A DNA stretch of 64,000 nucleotides from positions 96,132 through 160,131 of the forward strand of contig CAKRYD010000002.1 in the NCBI GenBank assembly GCA_934426255.1, written 5' to 3'. The notes below the pieces were generated by a model. The model was not told the DNA's origin. It saw only the letters and a list, made by a program, of their open reading frames with translations, and searched no databases. This DNA comes from an uncultured Bacteroidaceae bacterium (GTDB lineage Bacteria; Bacteroidota; Bacteroidia; Bacteroidales; Bacteroidaceae). The position numbers and the translations under genes are program-made. Shown piece after piece: positions 28,701-36,294 of this stretch (within the stretch, counting starts at the first letter, position 1; the number at the start of each line of letters is the position of its first letter).

Positions 28701-29197
28701 ACTGTCAATGCAGAAGAATTATCTGTCACTGCAGTTTGAGACTTGAACACGTCAGTTCCATTCTTGAAGAATGATTTGAACACAGAGCTGTAGAGATTGA
28801 CATTAATTGGTCCATCCTTGATAGCTACTTGAACCGGATTATATTCGGGCGCAGCAACATATAAAGCCGTGACGAATACCGGAACAGATATCTTATAACG
28901 TCCATCCTCTTCGGTCATTGCAGTATAACGAATATCGTTCAATGCCTGAACCTGAACACCACTAAGCGGCTTTCGAGTAGCAGCATCGAAAATCTGACCG
29001 GAAATCTCTTTCATCTGATAAGTAGGACCGGCTGGCAAAGGGCGTTTTTTAGCAACTTGCTCCGTTACTTCCTCCTCTGCATCATCACCATCCTCGATGT
29101 CTTGAGCATACATAGGAGAAATTCCGGTCAAGAAGATGAGGCCGAAACCAATACCGAAGGCCCTTCTCAAATAATAATTTCTTCTTATATCTTTCAT
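25763..29197 (-). CDS. SusC/RagA-family TonB-dependent transporter (second triad)
   Basis: Outer-membrane TonB-dependent channel for oligosaccharides, 1144 residues. The signal peptide ends in SPMYAQ (about residue 32). A short acidic linker (EDGDDAEEE) comes before the carboxypeptidase-regulatory-like domain (about 60-130, ISGQIFDAATRKPLSGVQV), and then the plug domain with the family signature VRVLDTGTALYGAKGANGVIEITTKRG (written here only as a region, residues about 248-275). The C-terminus SRSFNFGVTINL is a typical last beta strand. It lies between the fasciclin and SusD genes with 26- and 12-nt gaps. The acidic linker after the signal peptide is unusual. Confidence 0.94.
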   Translation of the reverse strand: MKDIRRNYYLRRAFGIGFGLIFLTGISPMYAQDIEDGDDAEEEVTEQVAKKRPLPAGPTYQMKEISGQIFDAATRKPLSGVQVQALNDIRYTAMTEEDGRYKISVPVFVTALYVAAPEYNPVQVAIKDGPINVNLYSSVFKSFFKNGTDVFKSQTAVTDNSSALTVEQDIESQLNGTVRTMTRGGLPAQGAAMFINGFNSLNATAQPLVVVDGVIWDMQYDRTAIHAGFINNVFASLDPEDVESVRVLDTGTALYGAKGANGVIEITTKRGRNRATRIGVRIYGGVETTPKTLDVMSGNQYRSYLTEILGTYVPTNPSDRLTYLQLISSRPFMNEDPNYTFYDIYHNNENWQKELYHTAITQNYRVNVQGGDDIAMYALSLGYTGSDATAKDNDFNRLNIRFNTDINMTDRLSAAFDISYARSAYNMRDNGWAEDYSKSNIASPNVLGLINAPMISKYAYYVYWDEAQQRNLLTPASNIYAGKNYSDSNNPFRFGEDFGTAALANPYWILENGQGDNKNYEEQTQFTLNFNPKYQLNSWLTIGDRFSYVMNRTSELYYMPNNGTPQKFVEGLGSVTSAVRSQFADESAIANNFYLHADKHMGEHTLSATAGFRFNTFNFSNSYTNGYNNSNDKMPNLSYSLQYLTYGGTNDTWTNLAYYLDAHYNYLNRYFLDATVTAESSSRFGKNTKEGVKLFGVKWATFPSVRAAWLISSEPWFNFKPVNYLKLSAGYEESGNDNIDYYASRTYFSNEKFLNTSTSLSLANIANSEIQWETTRRLNAGLETSLLDNRLNLGVNFFWSKTSNLLTLQNLNYLTGLPSMWSNNGALKNTGASVNVSGIVVNSKNFTWELGFSVGHYKNEITELPDNNLMRLYNLNEDGSKGDIYKTVQGYTSSIYGTNNILTSIGNAAGVFYGYQTKGVFVDETEASTAGKFGYLRYPTGYVGDSYRNFKAGDVHFVDQNGDGWISEADMVKIGDPNPDVYGNIFTSFGFLKNFKLDVIFKYSLGNDIYNYQASQLEQSSNLWNQTTAVLNRWTHSGQVTDMPRAMLTSSTEWVNNERFSDRWIEDGSFLKLKKVRLTYKLPLSLSWLQGFTVWGEANNLFTITKYRGLDPEVSCGNGVLYQGIDSGMLPQSRSFNFGVTINL

Positions 29198-29223
29198 TGT
29201 CGTATATTTTAAATTAACAAGTA

Positions 29224-30960
29224 CTACTCGTCCTTACCTTTAAGGATGAAACAGTCAATATACATGGTTGTAGTCACTGTCTTGAACTCAGCAACAGAGC
29301 GAACCACCTGCAATGACAAAACCGGGTAGGAATTGCGAATATTGTCAAAGCAGTAAGGGAACTTGAAGTTTTCAAAGAGCAGGATTGTATCAACCTTAGA
29401 CGGGTCTGACTTAAAGGTCTTATCCGACTTAACAGTTGATGCCTTGCCCTTCGAATCCAAGTCATACTGCAATGTCGCATTAAACTGATTGCATTTCGGA
29501 TTTGTATTGGAAGGATCGGTCATGTTTTCAGGAACAATCACAACATAGATATCATATGTGCCTGACAATACTGACGGCAAATTGTATGATACTGTTTGCT
29601 TGGAAGAAGCGTTAACGGGAACATACTCAATATAAGCATTGTTACGCACACGTCCCTGAACAGAGTCATTGCGGTTGCCATCCGTAACACTATGATAAAC
29701 CAAACCACCATCAGGCAAATAATACTTACTCTCACGTTGATTATAATAATTAGTGTACTCTGCCTCCACTATAATATCATACTGCCATGCCTTATTAGCC
29801 TTGAAATTAAAATGATCAGTAATAAACGCATATCCGTTACTGCCCTTAAGAGGGGTCTTACCCTCAGTCAAAACACGGCAATCAGGAGCATGTTGATGTC
29901 CAGTACGAGAGCTGTAGTAATAGGCCGTTGAAACCAGCGAGTCGGCTGTCTCAAAGAAATTCTTTACAGTATTTACATCTGCAGTTGTATAGTCAAATCC
30001 TCTCTGCTCGCGAAGACTGTAGAACATATTATCGAAGATCACTTCTTTTGTGTAAAGTTCCTGCAATGAGTCAGCTTTAATAGTATCAGTCACATACTTA
30101 GCTGCATCCTCATCATAGTAAACATAGGTCTCCTTATAATTATAAAACGGGGAAATCTTGTCAATAGCCTCCTGCCAAGCAGTATTAGAAGGAATAATGG
30201 CTGCTGATAGTGAATCCTCATTCATGGCAACATAAGGAAGAATCTTATTACTTTCCACAAAATAAGAGTCAACGTACTGAATTTGCCCATTAACTGTAGA
30301 GCCTGGAGTACTCCAGCTTTCACGGAACTCAAGAGTATCCTTATCCAATATGTACTGATACAAATCCGATGTCTCAGGCGTAATCTGAATCAATTCACGC
30401 AAGCTGGGCGAATAGGGAGCAACGCCTTCCAAAAGATGCAGTGTACCATTGACTGATGCAATGTTTTTATAATCTCCATCAGAGATCTTAACACCCATGA
30501 ATTCATTCTTCGCAGCATCGTACACAGCATATTTCTGATTATAAAGCTGCAATTTCTCAGAAGTAGCATAGGCACCATTATAATTAAAGCATGCAATATG
30601 GTTACGCACGAACTGTTTCTCTACAAGTTCGTTTTCACCTTGTTCCAAAAGCGTTAACCACTTTTGCTCATCATAAGTTCCATCTTTGGGAGCCCAAACG
30701 GTGAAGACACGCGATGAGTTCAGCAAGTCCTTATAAGATATTGTTGCTGGCACACCATAAGACTTTTTATTGACAATGGTTTTCTCTAATATCTTAGCAA
30801 AGTTCTCAGTTCCGGGCGTAGCCACGAGATTCTCCCACAAGGTACCGGAAGCATTGCTCGTATTCAAATCAAAATGGTCATCAGAACAAGAAGCAAAGGC
30901 AAAGACGGCAAGCAAGCCCAGCAATCCTCCTTTGAGCCATTTATTATATATTCTTTTCAT
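29224..30960 (-). CDS. Fasciclin (FAS1)-domain lipoprotein (second triad)
   Basis: A 578-residue lipoprotein, lipobox FAFASC with Cys25, followed by Ser-Asp-Asp, a pattern that fits surface export of Bacteroidota lipoproteins. The first half resembles FAS1 domains: FAKILEKTIVNKKS, a RVFTVWAPKDGTYDEQKW segment matching the FAS1 'TvfaPtdeA' strand, and ASVNGTLHLLEGV, the H-box-like end of the domain. The second half (about 380-578) is beta-rich and may bind glycans or proteins. As first gene of the second triad it probably works with the SusC/SusD encoded downstream, as an accessory surface-binding protein; this is inferred from position. Confidence 0.82.
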   Translation of the reverse strand: MKRIYNKWLKGGLLGLLAVFAFASCSDDHFDLNTSNASGTLWENLVATPGTENFAKILEKTIVNKKSYGVPATISYKDLLNSSRVFTVWAPKDGTYDEQKWLTLLEQGENELVEKQFVRNHIACFNYNGAYATSEKLQLYNQKYAVYDAAKNEFMGVKISDGDYKNIASVNGTLHLLEGVAPYSPSLRELIQITPETSDLYQYILDKDTLEFRESWSTPGSTVNGQIQYVDSYFVESNKILPYVAMNEDSLSAAIIPSNTAWQEAIDKISPFYNYKETYVYYDEDAAKYVTDTIKADSLQELYTKEVIFDNMFYSLREQRGFDYTTADVNTVKNFFETADSLVSTAYYYSSRTGHQHAPDCRVLTEGKTPLKGSNGYAFITDHFNFKANKAWQYDIIVEAEYTNYYNQRESKYYLPDGGLVYHSVTDGNRNDSVQGRVRNNAYIEYVPVNASSKQTVSYNLPSVLSGTYDIYVVIVPENMTDPSNTNPKCNQFNATLQYDLDSKGKASTVKSDKTFKSDPSKVDTILLFENFKFPYCFDNIRNSYPVLSLQVVRSVAEFKTVTTTMYIDCFILKGKDE

Positions 30961-31066
30961 ATATCTTTATTTTTAATTATCCATTATGGCAAATGCATTC
31001 GGAATCAACATCCATTCATTGGTCAGGATGCGACAATCTATAGACATTGACTCCGAACATTTCATT

Positions 31067-32854
31067 TTAGTGTCTCTCTATCGTTTCATCAACTACCCAA
31101 GCAGGATTCTGAACCAAAGCAGGATTAACCTTGATTTCATCCTTCAATACAGGACTGAAGAGAGAATTAAGCGTTGCCAACTTTGCTTTGATTGCACTTG
31201 CATTGGTTGCATACTTGGCAGTCAACAGATTCAACATTTTTTGAGTTGTATTGTCGCGCAAGGCCATACGTACCAAATCAAACCAACGTTTACCTTCGGC
31301 AAAGAACTCACGCTGACGCTCTCTCATGATAAAGTCCAAAACCAAGCTCGCAGAACCATAAGCAGAATATTTCAACTTATTCTTTGTTTCAATCAAAGGA
31401 TTTGAGCGGTCTAACACAGCATATGCTAAGTTAAAAGCTTCTTCCAATTCAGGAGAACCATCTTCCGCAAGACAAGCCATTGCTTCAGCTTTCATTAAGA
31501 TAACATCGGAAACTCTATAGAGTATCCAGTTGGCATCCATTGAATTAGATGACCTTCGACCTGAATAGTTTACATTAGAAGAACTACCATTATCCGTTTT
31601 TTTGCGAACATTAGTTCCATCAACTACTTCTACTTGACTGGCAATGTATTTAATCACCTGGAACGTTTCAGTACTTGTTGAGCCACCGTCATACATCAGA
31701 TTTTCGACTGCGCGTAAATCAGTTTGACAATAGATATTCTTACCCCCATCCGGTTTAAGATCTAATGTCTGCGTAATATTTGAACCGCCTACATATCCAA
31801 CTTCGACATTACCATCTTTAACACCACCATAGAAGTAAGTCACCAAATTATTAGGTGTTGATGTTCCATCATATGCAATTTCAAAGATACTTTCAAGAGA
31901 GCCCTTATTGCCGAAAAGCTCATTATATGGAATGTCAGAAACACGCCCCATAGTTTGCGAAGCATACAACGGTAATGGAAGTTTGGTTGCATCACGAGAA
32001 CCATAATAGCTCTCACGCTCCTCTTGGAATTCATGCAATTTATCTTTAATTACATAGTCGCAATACTCAACCACTTTGGCGTAGTCAGCCTGCGACTGAC
32101 CGGGATAAACTGCTGCAGAATCAGGACTTGCATTCTTGCATGCACGCCACAAATACAAGTCAGCCAATATAGTATAGATGGCATTTTTTGTAATGCGGCT
32201 TGTATTGAACACACTCGATCCATAATCCAACATACCATCATCTTTACAACCTTCCAAATCATTGATTAAGTAGGTCAGAATTTCTTGAGAACGAACCTGA
32301 GGCATCGGATCACGAGCGCCCTCACTGACATCAGTAGACTTCACATTGAACGGTACATCGCGGAAAGCACGCACCAAGTAGAAGTAATACAACGCACGCA
32401 GCGCTTTACATTCGGCAGCAATCGGTTTCCAATCACTTTCGGTAAAACTCGGATCGCGAGCAATAACCTCTTCGCCCTTAGAGAGCACCAAATTGCAATA
32501 GCCAATTCCGGCATAGAAAGAAGACCAATCATACCAACTATTGGTTGGGAGGAGGTTGGCATTCACTATGTTTTTTATGTTTTCATTATCTTCCTTTTTC
32601 AGGATGAAATTATCAGAGCGCAATTCACCCCATACAAACATTCTGCGTGACACATCTGTTGTTGTAAACTGTTTATAGCAGGATGCCAGCACACTGGTCA
32701 AGTCATTTTTATCTTCCCAAAATTGCTCGCCTGTGATTTGATTGGTCGGATAAACCGTCAAGAAATCGTCAAACATACTGCACGAGGAAAAGAATCCCGT
32801 CAAAGCAATGCAGCAGGGAAGTATCAGTTTTTTATATATTCCATTATTTTCCAT
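31067..32854 (-). CDS. SusD/RagB-family outer-membrane lipoprotein (first triad)
   Basis: Glycan-binding partner of the upstream SusC. The 595-residue protein has lipobox GFFSSC (Cys25 counting from the chosen start) and typical SusD features: FLTVYPTNQITGEQFWEDKNDL, AECKALRALYYFYLVRAFRDVP (shown as a region at about residues 150-170), and the C-terminal FIMRERQREFFAEGKRWFDL. A TTG codon at 32860 would add two residues, but the ATG at 32854 is the better start; it lies 12 nt after the susC stop. A 106-nt gap without a promoter box follows before the second triad, suggesting read-through. Confidence 0.93.
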   Translation of the reverse strand: MENNGIYKKLILPCCIALTGFFSSCSMFDDFLTVYPTNQITGEQFWEDKNDLTSVLASCYKQFTTTDVSRRMFVWGELRSDNFILKKEDNENIKNIVNANLLPTNSWYDWSSFYAGIGYCNLVLSKGEEVIARDPSFTESDWKPIAAECKALRALYYFYLVRAFRDVPFNVKSTDVSEGARDPMPQVRSQEILTYLINDLEGCKDDGMLDYGSSVFNTSRITKNAIYTILADLYLWRACKNASPDSAAVYPGQSQADYAKVVEYCDYVIKDKLHEFQEERESYYGSRDATKLPLPLYASQTMGRVSDIPYNELFGNKGSLESIFEIAYDGTSTPNNLVTYFYGGVKDGNVEVGYVGGSNITQTLDLKPDGGKNIYCQTDLRAVENLMYDGGSTSTETFQVIKYIASQVEVVDGTNVRKKTDNGSSSNVNYSGRRSSNSMDANWILYRVSDVILMKAEAMACLAEDGSPELEEAFNLAYAVLDRSNPLIETKNKLKYSAYGSASLVLDFIMRERQREFFAEGKRWFDLVRMALRDNTTQKMLNLLTAKYATNASAIKAKLATLNSLFSPVLKDEIKVNPALVQNPAWVVDETIERH

Positions 32855-32866
32855 AATCAACTATCA

Positions 32867-35800
32867 TTAGAACGAGAAATTCAAACTAAATGTAATCGAA
32901 CGAGATCTCGGGGTTTGAGAACTATCAAACGCGGGAGAGTAACCACTTGCAGCATGCTCGGGGTCAACACCCTTATACTTGGTCAGGAAGAACAAGTTGT
33001 TTGCTGAGCATGAGAACGAAAGCGCACTCAGTCCCAATCCTAAACGCTTCAAGAAAGACTTGTCGAAAGTATAGCTCAGCTGCATATACTGCAAACGGAT
33101 GAAATCACTATTTTCAACGTAGCGGTCACTGGCCAAAGCATTATAAGAAGAACCAGCATTTTCGTTCATCGCACGTGGGATTTCTGTAATATCCCCATTC
33201 TTGCGCCAACGCCAGCTTACAGCAGCACTTTGGTTCTTATTAGTGCGCATATCCTCTGCATACATACGGGCTAAGTTAACAATATCTGCACCGAGGCGAA
33301 CATTGAAACTTGTCTTTAACGTCCAACGGCCATACTTGAAATCAAAGCCGAAGCCACCGTTGAAAGAAGGATTGGAGTTACCCAAGTAAACAATATCCAA
33401 CTCGTTAATCTGGCCATCGTGGTTGATATCCTCGTAGATAGCATCACCTCCGGCAAACTGGTAGTTCGTATTACCATAGTTATAATACATGCGAAGTGGG
33501 TTTCCATCGGCATCAAATATAATATTGCCATTGGCATCGCGCGCAATCGGACAAGTAGCATTCTCACCACGAGCAGCAGCAGCAGCAGCAGTGTTTTCGC
33601 CATACAATGCATTCTTAGACTCATCAGCAAAATAGCCGGAGTGATCATAATTATAGCGATAAACACCTTTATAGCGGAAGCCATAAATCGAATACAACGC
33701 ATTTCCTATTTGAACACGGCTAAGATAGTTTTCATTGGCATAATCGAAATCTCCATTGATGTTTGACAATACACTAGCATCCATTTCCAAAATACGGTTG
33801 CGGTTTTGTGATGCATTGAACTTCACTTTCATAGAGAATTTACCTACCTTGAAAATATCTTTGGTTGAAGCATTCAATTCCCAACCGGTGTTCTTCAAAC
33901 GACCAACATTTGCCCAATCCAATTTAGAATAACCAACAGACGAGGGGATTCTAACATTTGCTTGCAGCAACTCTGAGGTATTCTTTTTATACAAGTTCAA
34001 ATTGAAGCACAACAAATCTTCCCAGAAGTTCAAGTTAAAGCCTAAATTCCAAGATTGCGTCTTTTCCCACTGCAATGTTGTTAAACGAAGGTTCGCCGGG
34101 GCAATGGCAGACAAGTAGGTTCCATTGTATCCATAACGACCGTTGTTATTGTATTCATTGAACTGGATCGTTGTAGTTTTTGCCTTATTTGGATCCGGCA
34201 AATTACCATTGATACCCCAACCCGGAGCAAATGAGAACATATTGATCACTCCCTTCAATGGACGGAAGAACAACTCATCGCTAATATTCCAACGTCCGGA
34301 AACACTTGGAAAATAGCCCCAACGTTTATCTTTACCGAACATGGTGCTTCCGTCTGCTCTTACAGCTGCATCCAACACATATTTAGACTTATAAGCATAG
34401 TGCATCGTAGCATAGAAGTTCAAGCTATGCGATTTTGACGTACTTGTACTTGCTCCTGTCAAATAAGCATTCACTGTCGGGTCGGTTATACCACCAACCA
34501 AACCACGAGAACTTATCTTTTGCTCATTGCCATTATATGTAGACATTTCTCCACGTACCATTGTCTGGAAAGAATGATCTTCAGGCAGCTTAGGAATGAA
34601 TGTCATATAATGAGTTGTGGTAAATGTCAAACCACGATTGGTTGTCTTAGCACTCAAGTTAATATCATCAGACCATGTACCGGTAGACAATGCTCCGGGA
34701 TAGTATCCATCCGTAACATTAGATGTTGCGTTCATATAAACTTCACCACGATAATTCAACTGCGTCTTTTCAGCCGTCTTTCCCAGGAGTTTATATTCCA
34801 ACTCAAATTGAGGGCTTATGGTATAACTGCTCACTTTCTTCCACGACAAATTGGCGATAGCCACAGGGTTACCGTTGTCTATCATGTCTTCCAAATAGTA
34901 AGAAGTATAACCATCGGGCACCATACCTGCGGCTCCATAGCGTGGGAACATCTTGAAATATTCACCCGTATTATAATACGTATCATTAGACGTGTCGTAA
35001 GCCCAACGTGTCACACTCATATTAGGCATCGCTTTATAAGCTCTTGCCAATATATCCGTATAATTCTGCTTGTTCTTAGTATAAGTTAAAGAGAAATTCG
35101 AGCTAAACTTAATACGATCAGACACATCATAGTCCAAAGTCATACGAGTACTGAAACGATCCAGCATTTGCTTAATGATAGTACCGGTTTCATGGTCATA
35201 ACCTCCAGATACACGGAAGCGTGCCTGCTCACCACCACCGGTTATACTTACATAGTACTTATGTGATTGACCGAACTGCGTAACTTCATCAATCCAATCG
35301 GTATTTTTGTTGTAGTTAGCATAATAAGCCGTACGGTCACGCTTATAAGAAAGCTCTACCATGTTAGATGTAAGGTCGCTCTGACGAGGGTTGAAGTAAG
35401 CCTCTTTCAACATCATGGTATAACCGTCGCCATTCAGCATCTTCATACCAGCCGGCTGCCAGCTACCTGTAAAATAGTAGTTACCTGATACTCTGGTCTT
35501 ACCTTTTACACCACGACGTGTTGTAATCTCAATTACACCATTTGCACCTCTTGCGCCCCACATAGCACAAGCACCAGCATCCTTCTTTACCTCAATGCTC
35601 TTGATATCTTCAACATTTACATTCAACAAATTGGCGAACTGTTCGGTATTATCCATATCTTGAAGATCCACATCCGTTGAAGAGTAGTTTTCCAAAATAT
35701 GATTATCCACAACAATCAAAGGCTCTTGGTTTCCACTTATAGTAGTTACGCCACGAAGACGCATGCTCATACCTGAGCCCAAGTTACCGGAATTAGCTAC

Positions 35801-36283
35801 AATATCAAGACCTGCGATTTGACCTTGAAGAGCCTGGTCGGCAGATTCGAACGAAAGACCTTTCATTTCATCCATATCCAATGTTTGAGATGCCACAGAA
35901 ACCTCACGCTGCGGGATAGAAAGACCATTGCTCTTCACCCTCTTGGCAGCACGAACCTTAACGTCCTTCAGGTTACGGGTGTTCTTCTCAAGTTGAATTT
36001 TGAACATGGTTGTTGAACCAATCTTACTTTGCCATGGACGATAACCGATGTAATTTACTTTCAAGATGTTGTTAGGATTCTTGATAATCATCGTAAAGTT
36101 ACCGTTCATATCGGTCTGTGTAGCTGATTGGATACGGTTATTCGCATCCACCTCAACCACATTTGCCATCATAGCCGGGCCATCTTGCGGATTCCAAACA
36201 CGGCCCGAAATTCTTTTCTGTGCATATGTCACAGTAAAACTGCAACATAGCATAAGCAACAGAAGATACTTTATCTTATTCAT
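32867..36283 (-). CDS. SusC/RagA-family TonB-dependent transporter (first triad)
   Basis: Outer-membrane TonB-dependent channel, 1138 residues. Signal peptide MNKIKYLLLLMLCCSFTVTYA, then a carboxypeptidase-regulatory-like domain (KRISGRVWNPQDGP, about residues 22-100), plug domain with the signature DAGACAMWGARGANGVIEI (about residue 240) and a large beta-barrel ending in SRSITFSLNFSF. Starts 11 nt after the fasciclin gene stop. An AGC trinucleotide run at 33572-33591 encodes six alanines in what should be an extracellular loop. It differs clearly from the second-triad SusC in sequence although the order and length match. Confidence 0.95.
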   Translation of the reverse strand: MNKIKYLLLLMLCCSFTVTYAQKRISGRVWNPQDGPAMMANVVEVDANNRIQSATQTDMNGNFTMIIKNPNNILKVNYIGYRPWQSKIGSTTMFKIQLEKNTRNLKDVKVRAAKRVKSNGLSIPQREVSVASQTLDMDEMKGLSFESADQALQGQIAGLDIVANSGNLGSGMSMRLRGVTTISGNQEPLIVVDNHILENYSSTDVDLQDMDNTEQFANLLNVNVEDIKSIEVKKDAGACAMWGARGANGVIEITTRRGVKGKTRVSGNYYFTGSWQPAGMKMLNGDGYTMMLKEAYFNPRQSDLTSNMVELSYKRDRTAYYANYNKNTDWIDEVTQFGQSHKYYVSITGGGEQARFRVSGGYDHETGTIIKQMLDRFSTRMTLDYDVSDRIKFSSNFSLTYTKNKQNYTDILARAYKAMPNMSVTRWAYDTSNDTYYNTGEYFKMFPRYGAAGMVPDGYTSYYLEDMIDNGNPVAIANLSWKKVSSYTISPQFELEYKLLGKTAEKTQLNYRGEVYMNATSNVTDGYYPGALSTGTWSDDINLSAKTTNRGLTFTTTHYMTFIPKLPEDHSFQTMVRGEMSTYNGNEQKISSRGLVGGITDPTVNAYLTGASTSTSKSHSLNFYATMHYAYKSKYVLDAAVRADGSTMFGKDKRWGYFPSVSGRWNISDELFFRPLKGVINMFSFAPGWGINGNLPDPNKAKTTTIQFNEYNNNGRYGYNGTYLSAIAPANLRLTTLQWEKTQSWNLGFNLNFWEDLLCFNLNLYKKNTSELLQANVRIPSSVGYSKLDWANVGRLKNTGWELNASTKDIFKVGKFSMKVKFNASQNRNRILEMDASVLSNINGDFDYANENYLSRVQIGNALYSIYGFRYKGVYRYNYDHSGYFADESKNALYGENTAAAAAARGENATCPIARDANGNIIFDADGNPLRMYYNYGNTNYQFAGGDAIYEDINHDGQINELDIVYLGNSNPSFNGGFGFDFKYGRWTLKTSFNVRLGADIVNLARMYAEDMRTNKNQSAAVSWRWRKNGDITEIPRAMNENAGSSYNALASDRYVENSDFIRLQYMQLSYTFDKSFLKRLGLGLSALSFSCSANNLFFLTKYKGVDPEHAASGYSPAFDSSQTPRSRSITFSLNFSF
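33572..33591. repeat. AGC trinucleotide repeat in susC (Ala6)
   Basis: Six and two-thirds AGC units on the plus strand; read from the minus strand they encode six consecutive alanines in the SusC barrel region. Length change by whole units would keep the reading frame. Confidence 0.85.
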
Positions 36284-36294
36284 AGTACGCTATT

